Of a DNA stretch of 40,976 bases, positions 1 to 7,798 are shown piece after piece. A program made the translations under genes and the position numbers. A model generated the notes under the pieces. That model did not search any database and was not told the DNA's origin. It saw only the letters and a list, made by a program, of their open reading frames with translations. Origin of the DNA: an uncultured Clostridia bacterium. GTDB lineage: Bacteria > Bacillota > Clostridia > TANB77 > CAG-508. Position 1 is the first letter of the stretch. The number at the start of each line of letters is the position of its first letter. The DNA lies in NCBI GenBank assembly GCA_947628425.1, contig CANQZV010000004.1:1-40976 (forward strand), given 5' to 3'.

Positions 1-189
1 TGAAAATATACAAATTGTAAGAGTTATGTATGGAAGAAGAAATTGGATAACATTATTATAAAATATAGCAATTTAAGTAGAAAACATATGGATATAATTA
101 AATTTGATAATGTAATAAACCTAATATTTTAATATAACTATGAAAAAATTATATAGAATAATAAAAATTTAATGATTAAAAATTAGTGT

Positions 190-296
190 TTTAATGAATA
201 ATGAAGAATTAATAATAAATAGTGAATAATTCCAAATGTGCTTCTCTATTAATTAAAGATTATTCATTTTTAATTATTCACTATTAACTATTCATT
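190..296. repeat. Imperfect inverted repeat rich in TAGTGAAT motifs
   Basis: An AT-rich stretch in which the left part (AATGAATAATG..., ATAGTGAATAATT) is the approximate reverse complement of the right part (AATTATTCACTATTAACTATTCATT), around a centre near 235-260. A related TAGTGAAT/ATTCACTA inverted pair lies between rpoB and rpoC (35484-35551), so this may be a dispersed intergenic element. No gene is visible in positions 1-517. Confidence 0.4.
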
Positions 297-315
297 GCGA
301 TGTGAATACATCGCA
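296..315. other. Small perfect hairpin (TGCGATGT/ACATCGCA)
   Basis: An 8-bp perfect stem with a GAAT loop and no T-run after it, so it is not an obvious terminator. It shares the TGCGAT/ATCGCA core with the hairpin between the two tRNA genes at 1854-1875. Function unknown. Confidence 0.4.
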
Positions 316-484
316 CATCTGGAGGCTTTTGTCTGGTAGACTATCCTCTGTAATATGCTTGAATAGTGAGTTTGATGATATTTGTGATTGCATTTTAACC
401 CATTTTTAATCCAATAAATTTAATTTTATATAATATTGTGTAATTTTATATAACACGTTATAAAATGTTTGTTTAAGATTACAT

Positions 485-513
485 TTGACAAATTCTTAAA
501 ATATGTGTATAAT
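485..513 (+). promoter_or_regulatory. Consensus sigma-A promoter of the antitoxin RNA
   Basis: TTGACA at 485-490, a 17-nt spacer, and TATAAT at 508-513, a perfect match to the housekeeping consensus. Transcription should start near 520. No ORF with a ribosome site follows. Instead a hairpin and a terminator follow within 90 nt, as expected for a small RNA. Confidence 0.8.
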
Positions 514-518
514 AATTA

Positions 519-606
519 TAGGAAATGAACATACAGAAATGTATGTTGCCATATAAAATTAGCAAAACACTACATTGCCGTCCAAAGCAAAATGTAGTGT
601 TTTTAT
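519..606 (+). ncRNA. Putative antisense antitoxin RNA of a type I toxin-antitoxin locus
   Basis: The RNA predicted from the 485-513 promoter is about 85-90 nt. It has a short stem (ACATAC/GTATGT, 529-546) and ends in a 13-bp intrinsic terminator stem (564-576 with 591-603) followed by T-rich sequence. It converges on the minus-strand toxin gene whose stop lies at 607, so the 3' end of the toxin mRNA would be complementary to this RNA through the terminator region. This convergent, 3'-overlapping layout with a strong antitoxin promoter is known for Firmicute type I systems (Fst/par, TxpA/RatA, C. difficile RCd pairs). The assignment is inferred from layout and signals; no homologous RNA sequence was recognised. 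Confidence 0.65.
564..603. terminator. Bidirectional terminator between toxin and antitoxin
   Basis: AAAACACTACATT pairs perfectly with AATGTAGTGTTTT around a 14-nt loop. T-rich tracts follow on both strands, so it can end both convergent transcripts and forms the region where the two RNAs are complementary. Confidence 0.75.
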
Positions 607-708
607 TTATTCCTTATTAGTCCAAATTATGTATATAATTGTTAATAAGGTTATGTTTAATGTTGTTGAAATCATAAGTCCATATATTAAAAATAATATA
701 AATCCCAT
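607..708 (-). CDS. Small hydrophobic type I toxin (holin-like family)
   Basis: A 33-residue peptide, too short for most gene finders. It is one membrane-spanning helix (MGFILFLIYGLMIS then LLTIIYIIW) with a charged TNKE tail. The LMIS-x(6)-LLTIIYII pattern resembles the Firmicute holin-like toxin and Fst/TxpA type of membrane toxins that act by depolarising the host membrane. The ATG at 706-708 follows a GAGGTGG ribosome site. The gene has its own promoter (795-823), an 80-nt leader with a hairpin directly against the ribosome site, and a convergent antisense RNA. These four features together are why I call it a toxin; no exact homologue can be named from sequence alone. A harmless small membrane peptide is the alternative. 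Confidence 0.7.
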   Translation of the reverse strand: MGFILFLIYGLMISTTLNITLLTIIYIIWTNKE

Positions 709-719
709 AAACACCACCT

Positions 720-752
720 CACTTTCCGATAGTAAAACTATCTAGTAAAGTG
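720..752 (-). promoter_or_regulatory. 5' UTR hairpin abutting the toxin ribosome site
   Basis: In the toxin mRNA, CACTTT/AAAGTG closes an outer stem and GATAGT/ACTATC an inner stem, and the hairpin ends directly at the GAGGTGG ribosome site (714-720). Comparable upstream helices in fst and other type I toxin mRNAs restrict ribosome entry. That role here is inferred. Confidence 0.6.
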
Positions 753-794
753 GCAACACTCACATCTGCTTTTCTATTCATTTCCTATGTTTAA

Positions 795-823
795 ACTATA
801 TACTATTTTTCTTTCTATTTCAA
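795..823 (-). promoter_or_regulatory. Promoter of the toxin mRNA
   Basis: On the minus strand, TTGAAA (818-823), a 17-nt spacer and TATAGT (795-800) predict a start near 788. The first transcribed bases, ATAGGAAATGAA, are identical to the first bases of the opposing antitoxin RNA (518-529). Confidence 0.6.
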
Positions 824-1000
824 GTGAACATTACATTTTTTTATTAGAAAATAGTAATTGTTTGTTATTAAAGTAATTTTATTATCTTGTTGCACTTTGG
901 AATTTTTTTTATTTAAGCATTTTTCTATCATAAAATCTAATATTTCTTTTATTATTACAGCGTATATTTCCCCTTTTGTTCCTCCTATTTTTATTGCCAA
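815..1000 (-). CDS. Possible small protein, start codon uncertain
   Basis: An open frame of 61 codons from a TTG at 1000 that continues upstream in the same frame as a hydrophobic stretch (FFKIITSIIGIALAIKIGG). A strong AAGGAGG ribosome site lies at 1053-1059, but no ATG, GTG or TTG follows it at normal distance: the in-frame codon at ideal spacing is AGG (1043-1045). The visible protein has one membrane segment and a charged C-terminus. It could be a gene that lost its start, a gene using an unusual start, or a gene starting at the TTG behind a weak AGGA. The family was not recognised. Confidence 0.3.
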   Translation of the reverse strand: MAIKIGGTKGEIYAVIIKEILDFMIEKCLNKKNSKVQQDNKITLITNNYYFLIKKCNVHLK

Positions 1001-1140
1001 TGCTATTCCTATTATGCTAGTTATTATTTTGAAAAAAACTTGCCTATTTATACCTCCTTATTAACATATCTATTAAAAGAATATTATTTTAACTTATATT
1101 ATATTTCCTAAAAATTACCCCCTGTATTTAGGCAAGCATT

Positions 1141-1287
1141 TTAAATATTTTTTTCATTATATTGTATTTCATTTTTTTGAAAGTAAATATAATAATTATT
1201 ATTTTGAATAATGATAATGTTTGTAGTATTATTAGGAATCAATTTATTAAGTATTATGCCACATATAACATTACTTAATATGCCCAT
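1141..1287 (-). CDS. Possible small membrane protein, start uncertain
   Basis: An open frame encoding a hydrophobic helix (MGILSNVICGIILNKLIP) and an Asn/Ile-rich polar tail. The ATG at 1285-1287 follows AGGCGG at 7-nt spacing, a weak ribosome site. The same frame is open upstream to an ATT at 1344 that lies 7 nt after AAAGGA, giving a longer form with WRNLLIGGLLMGILSN. Which start is used cannot be decided. No family was recognised, and this may be a decayed gene. Confidence 0.3.
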   Translation of the reverse strand: MGILSNVICGIILNKLIPNNTTNIIIIQNNNYYIYFQKNEIQYNEKNI

Positions 1288-1344
1288 TAGTAAACCGCCT
1301 ATTAATAAATTTCTCCAATTTTCAACAAAAAAATTTTTCCTAAT

Positions 1345-1771
1345 ACGTCTTTCCTTTCTAAATTTTTTAATATTAAATTACATATTCTATTTTTATTTAT
1401 TATAGCATATTTTTGAAATTAATTAAAATATTTTTACCTAATTTTGATTTTTAAAATGGGATATTTCTAATTTTTTTGTATTTTATTAATGCTCTATTGT
1501 AAATACAACATTTGTCTAAAAATATCCTATTAAATATATTTATTCTATTATATCACATATCACATATATTTTACGTTTTTTTGTATTTATGTAAACATAA
1601 AATTTATTTTGTTACATTTTTATACATAATGATTAATTATTTGACTTGCACAAAAATGCTTATTTTATGATATTTTTTATGAGACTTTCTCAACCCAATT
1701 AAAAAGCTGGTGCAAAACAACTTTACAGATGTTTCACCCCAACTATTGACATTGAACCTTTAAAAATACTT
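1345..1771. other. AT-rich intergenic region, no feature seen
   Basis: About 430 bases of very AT-rich sequence between the small ORF and the tRNA genes. I see no convincing ORF, repeat or strong terminator. The part at about 1685-1760 is less AT-rich but shows no recognised structure. Confidence 0.5.
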
Positions 1772-1846
1772 TGGAGGCGACACCCGGATTCGAACCGGGG
1801 AATCAGAGTTTTGCAGACTCGTGCCTTACCACTTGGCTATATCGCC
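1772..1846 (-). tRNA. tRNA-Cys (GCA)
   Basis: Reading the minus strand, a seven-base-pair acceptor stem (GGCGATA/TGTCGCC), D arm, anticodon loop with GCA, T arm with GGTTCGAATCC, discriminator T and an encoded CCA are all present. It is the second gene of a Gly-Cys tRNA transcript. Confidence 0.95.
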
Positions 1847-1853
1847 ACATATA

Positions 1854-1875
1854 ATGCGATACTTTAGTATCGCAT
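1854..1875 (-). other. Hairpin between the two tRNA genes
   Basis: ATGCGATAC and GTATCGCAT form a perfect 9-bp stem with a TTTA loop, filling most of the 32-nt spacer between tRNA-Gly and tRNA-Cys. No T-run follows, so processing of the dicistronic precursor is more likely than termination (inferred). Confidence 0.55.
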
Positions 1876-1878
1876 ATT

Positions 1879-1954
1879 TGGAGCGGGAAACGGGGCTCAA
1901 ACCCGCGACCTCTGCCTTGGCAAGGCAGCGCTCTATCAACTGAGCTATTCCCGC
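1879..1954 (-). tRNA. tRNA-Gly (GCC)
   Basis: The acceptor stem GCGGGAA/TTCCCGC (with G-T tolerance), the D arm, an anticodon stem-loop CTGCC-TTGCCAA-GGCAG with anticodon GCC, a T arm with GGTTTGAGCC and an encoded CCA are visible. It is first in the transcript and reads GGC/GGT codons. Confidence 0.95.
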
Positions 1955-1973
1955 ATATTTTTGTAACATTAAT

Positions 1974-2002
1974 ATGATAACAAAAATATAAGGTTTAGTC
2001 AA
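1974..2002 (-). promoter_or_regulatory. Promoter of the tRNA-Gly/tRNA-Cys operon
   Basis: TTGACT (1997-2002), a 17-nt spacer and TATCAT (1974-1979) on the minus strand, with tRNA-Gly starting 19 nt beyond the -10 box. Confidence 0.65.
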
Positions 2003-2021
2003 GTTTATTTTGATAATTTCA

Positions 2022-3293
2022 TTATTTTATTATCTCTGGTAAATATTTATTATAGTTGTTTATAAATTCTAAAATATAACTTTTCATATTTTTTTTATTA
2101 ACTTTATTTGTATTAATAATGTTTATTTCTTTTGCAATTTCTCCATTATAATTTATAATTAGTTTACCTATACAACTATTTTCTTCTATAGGTGCCTTTA
2201 ATTCTAAGTTTGCATTTATTTTTATTTCTATATTATCTTGAGTCCCTTTTAAAATAGGATATGTAACTTTTTCATTGTCTAATTCTAACTGTAATTTTAA
2301 GTAGTTGTCTTCTCCCTTCTCAATATATATTCTTTTATTATTTATTTCATACCAATTTTTAAATGTTTCTTCAATTTTTTCGTTTAAAGTTATTTCTTCA
2401 TATTTTTTAAAAATATATTCTATTAACTTTACACTATCTCTCGTTCTATCTTTTTTTGTATCTGCACCTAATACAACACAAATAATATCTAGATTACCTC
2501 TTTTAATGGATGTTACTAAACATCTTCCAGCTCCATTTGTAAATCCAGTTTTTACTCCATAAACTCCATTTAAATTTCCAAGTAATTCATTTGTGTTACT
2601 AATGACTCTATTTTGTCCATTAATTGTTATATTGGCTGTTTTAGTATTTACAATTTTTGAAAATACTTCATTATGTAAGGCATAATCTGCCATTAATGCT
2701 AAATCATATGCTGTTGTGTAGTGTTCCTGAGAGTCTAATCCATGAGGAGTAACAAAGTGTGTATTCTGTAAATTTAATAACTCTGCATTTTGATTCATTA
2801 AATTTGCAAAACCCGGTAGATCTCCTCCTACATATTCAGCTAATGCAACAGCTGCATCATTTCCTGATCTTAATAATAATCCATATAATAAATCTTTTAC
2901 ACTAATTTTATCTCCTGCCTTTATTTTTAATCTAGAACCGCCTGTACCCGCTGCTTTTTTTGATATTTCTACTATGTTATTTAAATTGGTATTTTGTATA
3001 ACAACCATTGCTGTCATTATTTTTGTTGTTGATGCCATCGCTCTTTTTGATGTTTCATTTTTACCATACAAAATTTTTTTTGTATTTCTATCTATAACTA
3101 TTGCTGCTCGTGAATTAATTTTAGGTTCACTACTTATATTTGATGCTGTTTGAATTGCATTTTGTATTATTTCTGTATTAATTAAATTATTTTCTTCTGT
3201 ATTTTCGTCTTCATCTATATTATCATCTGCCATACAAATTATATTAAAACTAAATATAATAATTGTAATAATTGATAATATTTTTTTTGTCAC
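2022..3293 (-). CDS. D-alanyl-D-alanine carboxypeptidase (penicillin-binding protein, DacA/DacF type)
   Basis: A low-molecular-weight penicillin-binding protein that removes the terminal D-Ala from peptidoglycan pentapeptides outside the membrane. The 423 residues show a signal peptide (1-22), then the three S11 peptidase motifs: SxxK as STTK at 88-91, SGN at 143-145, and KTG at 248-250. After about residue 300 comes a PBP5-type C-terminal beta domain, and then a basic amphipathic tail (KKNMKSYILEFINNYNKY) that could anchor it to the membrane. Length and motif spacing are normal for the family. The GTG start follows AGGTGA. It lies 59 bases downstream of the SPL-like gene on the same strand. 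Several paralogues usually exist in spore formers, so I do not give a paralogue name. Confidence 0.93.
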   Translation of the reverse strand: MTKKILSIITIIIFSFNIICMADDNIDEDENTEENNLINTEIIQNAIQTASNISSEPKINSRAAIVIDRNTKKILYGKNETSKRAMASTTKIMTAMVVIQNTNLNNIVEISKKAAGTGGSRLKIKAGDKISVKDLLYGLLLRSGNDAAVALAEYVGGDLPGFANLMNQNAELLNLQNTHFVTPHGLDSQEHYTTAYDLALMADYALHNEVFSKIVNTKTANITINGQNRVISNTNELLGNLNGVYGVKTGFTNGAGRCLVTSIKRGNLDIICVVLGADTKKDRTRDSVKLIEYIFKKYEEITLNEKIEETFKNWYEINNKRIYIEKGEDNYLKLQLELDNEKVTYPILKGTQDNIEIKINANLELKAPIEENSCIGKLIINYNGEIAKEINIINTNKVNKKNMKSYILEFINNYNKYLPEIIK

Positions 3294-3352
3294 TTAAATC
3301 ACCTATTAATAATTATATTCTTTTATTTCTTCTTTATGATATAAATTTGTCT

Positions 3353-4357
3353 TTATACAATATACTTTATTTCATTATGTGGAAAATATTTTTTCATTAA
3401 ATCTAGTAAATATGTTTTTGCTTCTTCTTTTATTGCATTTTTATAAGCATATTTTCCTCTACCTCTACCAGTCATTTGTTCTTTATTATATAATTCTATT
3501 GCATTTGGAAATGCTTCATGATTTATTGCATTATGAACATAACTATAAGTCATAAATATTAATTCAAAAAAAACTTCCTTTTTGGCTTTTGAACTTAGTT
3601 CTTGAACCATCTGTTTTAGTAATTCTTCATATAATGTTTTCCAATTATCTACTAATATAATAGGGGCAATTAAAATTCCAACAGTATAACCAGCCTCCAC
3701 TAGTTTATTAATTGCTTGTATTCTATTTTTTAACCTGGAAGTTCCAAATTCTACTTTATTAATAATTTCTTCTGGATTTAAACTCATTCTTACTATTATT
3801 TTTCCATTATGTTCTAAATCTAAAATTGAATCTACCATATCGAATTTAGTAGGAAATGTGAGTTTTCCTTTAGGGTTATCTTTGAAATTTTCAATTGTCC
3901 ATTCTAAATTTCCTGTTATTGTATTTTCTAAAATTAAATCACTATTACTACCAATTTCAAATACTAAATCTTTATCTGCTTTATTTGCAGTTTTTTTTAT
4001 TTTGTCTAACATATATTCTCTATTTACAAATAATCTTAAATATGCGCATTTATTATAATTACACACTAAATAGCAATACATACACATTGCTATACAACCC
4101 GATGAAGTATATGGTACCAAGTAGTCAGATACTTTATGGTTTTCTGTATATTTATGAGTTTTTCTAGTTGCAATAATTAAATTTTTTTTCATTTTTGGAA
4201 ATTCTTTATTTTCCTTTTTTCTCATTTCTTCTATATTGTTATGGTTTTCGATAATACTCATTGGTATTTTTTGCTTTTCATATATATTTAACAGTCTTTT
4301 CCCTAGCTCATATTCTTTTATATTTTCTTCATAAAAAATAGCATCTGGTATAAACAT
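3353..4357 (-). CDS. Spore photoproduct lyase-like radical SAM protein
   Basis: Related over its full length to SplB, the radical SAM enzyme that reverses the UV thymine dimer of spores. The CxxxCxxC iron-sulfur motif is in SSGCIAMCMYCYL, followed by conserved stretches such as GTSRLKNRIQAINKLVEAGY and the C-terminal segment ending KKYFPHNEIKY. The start at 4357 is chosen because AAGGAG lies 7 nt before that ATG (MFIPDAIFYEE); an ATG 30 bases upstream has no such site. That gives 334 residues, close to the Bacillus enzyme. Oddity: where I recall SplB having the catalytic Cys141 (ASCTSD), this protein has GSNSD, that is, serine. The protein may be an SPL-like enzyme with another role. Its genomic position gives no hint of function. 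Confidence 0.8.
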   Translation of the reverse strand: MFIPDAIFYEENIKEYELGKRLLNIYEKQKIPMSIIENHNNIEEMRKKENKEFPKMKKNLIIATRKTHKYTENHKVSDYLVPYTSSGCIAMCMYCYLVCNYNKCAYLRLFVNREYMLDKIKKTANKADKDLVFEIGSNSDLILENTITGNLEWTIENFKDNPKGKLTFPTKFDMVDSILDLEHNGKIIVRMSLNPEEIINKVEFGTSRLKNRIQAINKLVEAGYTVGILIAPIILVDNWKTLYEELLKQMVQELSSKAKKEVFFELIFMTYSYVHNAINHEAFPNAIELYNKEQMTGRGRGKYAYKNAIKEEAKTYLLDLMKKYFPHNEIKYIV

Positions 4358-4407
4358 ATTTTTTCTCCTTTTTAATATGTTTTCCAAATGCTTCTTTTGT
4401 ATGCATT

Positions 4408-5733
4408 TTATTTAAAGTTAAATGAAAGTTCAAAATCTGTTCCTTCTTTTAATTGCATTATTATTTGCATTGACACTTTATTTGATGAATTACTATAGTC
4501 AAATAAACTTATATTCCATATATGGTAATTATTATTAGTAGAATAATCTTCAAACTTTATTTTATTTTTATCAAATACTTTACTTTTTATAAAACTTGTA
4601 AATTTATCTTGTGTGTTAAAATTATTGTTTTTAAAGGTACTATTTAAAAGATTATATGCACTTTTGTAATCTTTATTATTAATCATTTTTATAAATTTAC
4701 TAATATTTGATTGCGTTTTTTCAGATTCTGAATATGATCCATAGTTTTCTTTATATGTGTCTGTTTCTATTGTATAATTGTCTAAATATACTGTAAATTG
4801 CATTACTGCTGTTTCTTCAAAAATATAATAATTATCATAATTATCTATTGCAATATATTGTTTTGTATTATTATTTGATGAATTTCCATATTTACTTAAA
4901 GTTATTCTATATAAATAAAATTGATTATCTTTTAAATATTGTTCAAATTCTGATTTATTTGCAAATCTTTTTGTTTTATATTCTGAATTAAGTAAATTAT
5001 AGGCTTCATTAGGAGAATAAATCATGCAATTTTTATAATATTCAAAATATTTTTTAATTAGCTCTTCATTTGTAATTCTATAATATGAATATACATTGTA
5101 ATTATTTTTACTGATTTGTTTATCTTCATTTTCTAACTTTGAATTATTAAAAGAATTACTATTTATAGGTTCTATTGAAAAAGTAAAATTGTTTGTACAT
5201 ATATTAACTTTAAAGTAAATATCTTCTCCTAAACCTAATTTATTTTCTTCTAATATTTTTCCATATACACTATATACTTCTGTGTTTTCTCCTTCTAAAA
5301 CGTTCATTTTAATAGGTGTAAAAGTATATTTTTTTGTAAAATTTTGAACATAATTTAATACATTATTTATATTAATATTATTATTAGATATATAATTACT
5401 ACTTAAAATATATAAAATTGCTTCTTTATTTTTTGCAGTTACACTATCTATATAGTTTTGAATACAATTAGCTACAGTATAAAATTTTGTTGAATTTGTA
5501 ACAGCTTTTATATTAGAATTTACAATTTCTTGATCTGCATTATTTTTGTAAGATCCATAACTACTTGCGTTTTCTTCTACTTGAATATTATCTTGTAAAA
5601 TGTTCTCTTCTATATTATTTGTATTAATTATATTATTATTATTATTTCTAGTATTAATCAATAATAATAATAACGTAATAATAATAACAACAACAATAAC
5701 AATTGCAATAATTATATATTTTGTATTTTTCAA
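4408..5733 (-). CDS. Membrane-anchored protein with three NTF2/VirB8-like modules
   Basis: An unnamed protein of 441 residues. A strong membrane helix (about 6-27) is followed by an Asn-rich linker and an extracytoplasmic part. That part contains repeated modules of about 110 residues, two with a clear shared pattern (EAYNLLNSEYKTKRFANKSEF and SAYNLLNSTFKNNNFNTQDKF, preceding a beta-rich half) and a more diverged one at about 90-190. The same pattern occurs once in the 172-residue protein at 7263-7781. Single-pass proteins with NTF2-like folds in this context are VirB8/TcpC-type scaffold proteins of Gram-positive type IV secretion systems, so a VirB8-like role is inferred. The TTG start follows AAAGGGGG. 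It is the last gene of the secretion-like run, 18 bases after the wall hydrolase. Confidence 0.6.
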   Translation of the reverse strand: MKNTKYIIIAIVIVVVIIITLLLLLINTRNNNNNIINTNNIEENILQDNIQVEENASSYGSYKNNADQEIVNSNIKAVTNSTKFYTVANCIQNYIDSVTAKNKEAILYILSSNYISNNNININNVLNYVQNFTKKYTFTPIKMNVLEGENTEVYSVYGKILEENKLGLGEDIYFKVNICTNNFTFSIEPINSNSFNNSKLENEDKQISKNNYNVYSYYRITNEELIKKYFEYYKNCMIYSPNEAYNLLNSEYKTKRFANKSEFEQYLKDNQFYLYRITLSKYGNSSNNNTKQYIAIDNYDNYYIFEETAVMQFTVYLDNYTIETDTYKENYGSYSESEKTQSNISKFIKMINNKDYKSAYNLLNSTFKNNNFNTQDKFTSFIKSKVFDKNKIKFEDYSTNNNYHIWNISLFDYSNSSNKVSMQIIMQLKEGTDFELSFNFK

Positions 5734-5751
5734 ATTCTTTTCCCCCTTTTA

Positions 5752-7252
5752 TTATGGAGCCGTTACTCTAATAATTTTTCCTCTTCCTAGTGTACCACTG
5801 AAGAACCATGTTGTATCTATGGGTTCTCCTCCTGATTCTTTCCATGCATATGGTTGAGTATCATCACCACAATCATAGCCATAAACTCTTCCATTTTCGA
5901 CTTTTACTACTAAAGTAATATGATGTGTATTTATATTTTGTGAACTTTCATACCTTACAAATAAATCTCCAGGTTGAACTTTATTTATAGGATTTTCACT
6001 TGTACCAACTGGTATTTCTGTCCATCCATAATTAGAATTCCAATTTGTATTATAAAAAGTTTCTGTATTTCTTTGCCATCCTTCAAATTCTGTATAACCA
6101 TATTCATATAATACCCACGATACATAACTACTACAATCTATGTTAGGTCCCTGTGGAACAATAGTAGTTCCTCCATATGTTGTAATGCTACTACTTCTAT
6201 ATATTTTTTGCCATACATTTCTTGCTGTAGATAAAAATGTAGATGAATTTAAGTTAATATCTCCATTTACACCACCCTGAGTTTCTAATGTTGAATTATT
6301 AAATGTTGTAAATGTACCTTCTTCATTACTTGATGTTCTAGCAAATGTAAATCCATTTGTACCACATGTCCAATAAGTATTTATTTCATCTGGAGTGAAA
6401 AATAATAAGTTAGTTCTTGAATAACAATTTTGCATATTCCATACTGTTACCCCTTTAAAAAAAGTTTCAGCTTGAGCATCTAATGCCTTTATGTACCCAG
6501 CTAAATTTGGATGTCCTCCAGTTTGTTGACAATACCAATTTTCCCATAAATATTTATTAAATTGCCATGAGTTTTCTCCGTAACTATTTTTTGCAGTTCT
6601 CCATACATTCTTAAATTCTTCACCTGTACTACAACCGTCTGTAATAAATTGCACATAAAGCATATTTTTGCTGCATAGAAAATGTAGTTCCTAAGCTTGT
6701 TTCTAAATTAATTACATTTTGCCATATACTATTTCTTATACTATCGGCTATACTATCTGGTAAATCTTTTTCTATATATATACATATTCCATTCCCATTA
6801 TCATATTTTTCGATTGCATATTCATATACATTATCTACCATTTTAGCAGGTCCATTTTGTGTATCTGATACATAACCTGGAACACTAAATTTAGCCGAAT
6901 GCGCTGCCATATAAATATCTCTTCCAACCGTTAAATTATTTTGCCCATCATTATATGATAAATAAAATATTCTATTATCAATAGTATATGTTTCTGTATC
7001 TCTGTTACCACCAAAATTTAATAAATATTCTTCTAAAGCTGAACTTACATTTTGTAATGATCCTGCATTTACTCCTGCATCTGTGCCATCTCCAGATTCA
7101 TCTGCAGCACCCCCTCCTATTACAGTAATTAGAATTATAAATATTAACAAAATTGGTAATCCAAACTTTAGTAATAATAATGTATTTATTTTCTTTTTAA
7201 TTATATCTTTTACACGATTTGTCGCCATTTTAGCATAATTACCTAATGACAT
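5752..7252 (-). CDS. T4SS wall hydrolase: membrane helix, lysozyme-like domain and NlpC/P60, split by a +1 frameshift
   Basis: Two overlapping frames (6629-7252 and 5752-6663) together make one VirB1/CwlT-like hydrolase that would open peptidoglycan for the secretion channel. Frame one gives a membrane helix (about 28-48) and the first half of a lysozyme-like domain, ending ...QQKYALCAIYYR at codon 205. Codon 206 is CGG (6635-6637). Skipping its C continues as GCSTGEEFKNVWR in the second frame and gives 499 residues. The C-terminal NlpC/P60 domain has the catalytic Cys in DCSSYVSW and the His in THHITLVV. Without a shift, the first frame stops two codons later. The second frame's own ATG (6663) has no ribosome site, and using it would cut the lysozyme domain in two. 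A mutation or sequence error is possible, but see the recurrence at CGG in two other genes. Confidence 0.8.
6635..6637 (-). other. Putative +1 recoding site AGA-CGG-T
   Basis: An in-frame CGG at codon 206 of the hydrolase. Skipping the C gives AGA GGT TGT (R-G-C) and restores the domain. The zero frame has only TTG TAG after CGG. Confidence 0.55.
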
Positions 7253-7262
7253 CTTTTTCTCC

Positions 7263-7781
7263 TTAATTTGTATTTTTAGAATAATTTATATATAATTTAT
7301 CTTCTATTACTTCTGGCACTATTTTAAAATATTCTTCTGTATTTGATATTTTGTTTGTACTCCCTTGCTCTAATATATTTTCATAAAATGTAATTTTATA
7401 AAGTCCGTTCGTTTCGTATTTTATTTCTATTTCCCTATCTTTATTAAATCTTTTATTGTAATACAAATTTGTAAAATCTTTTACTGTAGGGTATAGTTTT
7501 TGTTTGCAATCTTCAGATAATAATTCATATGCTTTTTCTATATTTTTTTCTTTACAGTTTTCAATAAATTTTTTAACTAAAGTTTTATTATTGATATTTT
7601 CTTCTTGATTAATATATGAATTATTGGCTATTTTATTGGAATTGTTTTTTTGATTCATAATTGCTAAAGCATTTAGACCCTTCAATATAAGAAAAACAGC
7701 TATTATTACAATTGTATAAAATAGAATAGGATCACTATGTTCTGTCCAGAATATTTTTATTTTTCTCTTTAGACTTTCCAT
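7263..7781 (-). CDS. VirB8-like single-pass protein with one NTF2-like domain
   Basis: A 172-residue protein with a short cytoplasmic N-terminus, one membrane helix (about 19-38) and an extracytoplasmic domain (KFIENCKEKNIEKAYELLSEDCKQKL... then strands) of the NTF2-like pattern also seen three times in the protein at 4408-5733. Position between the VirB6-like and the wall-hydrolase genes matches VirB8/TcpC-type components, which link the channel to the ATPase in Gram-positive systems. The sequence is too diverged to name with certainty. The start follows AAAGGAGG and lies 17 bases after the VirB6-like stop. Confidence 0.6.
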   Translation of the reverse strand: MESLKRKIKIFWTEHSDPILFYTIVIIAVFLILKGLNALAIMNQKNNSNKIANNSYINQEENINNKTLVKKFIENCKEKNIEKAYELLSEDCKQKLYPTVKDFTNLYYNKRFNKDREIEIKYETNGLYKITFYENILEQGSTNKISNTEEYFKIVPEVIEDKLYINYSKNTN

Positions 7782-7798
7782 AGTAATCCTCCTTTATT

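Noticed and set aside
815-1344. AGG acting as a start or methionine codon (alternative genetic code)
   Set aside because: Only one AGG stands at start spacing; the other ORF has ATT or an internal ATG, and AGG aligns with Arg in the LRV cap (SIRMRLAQ). The evidence is too thin.
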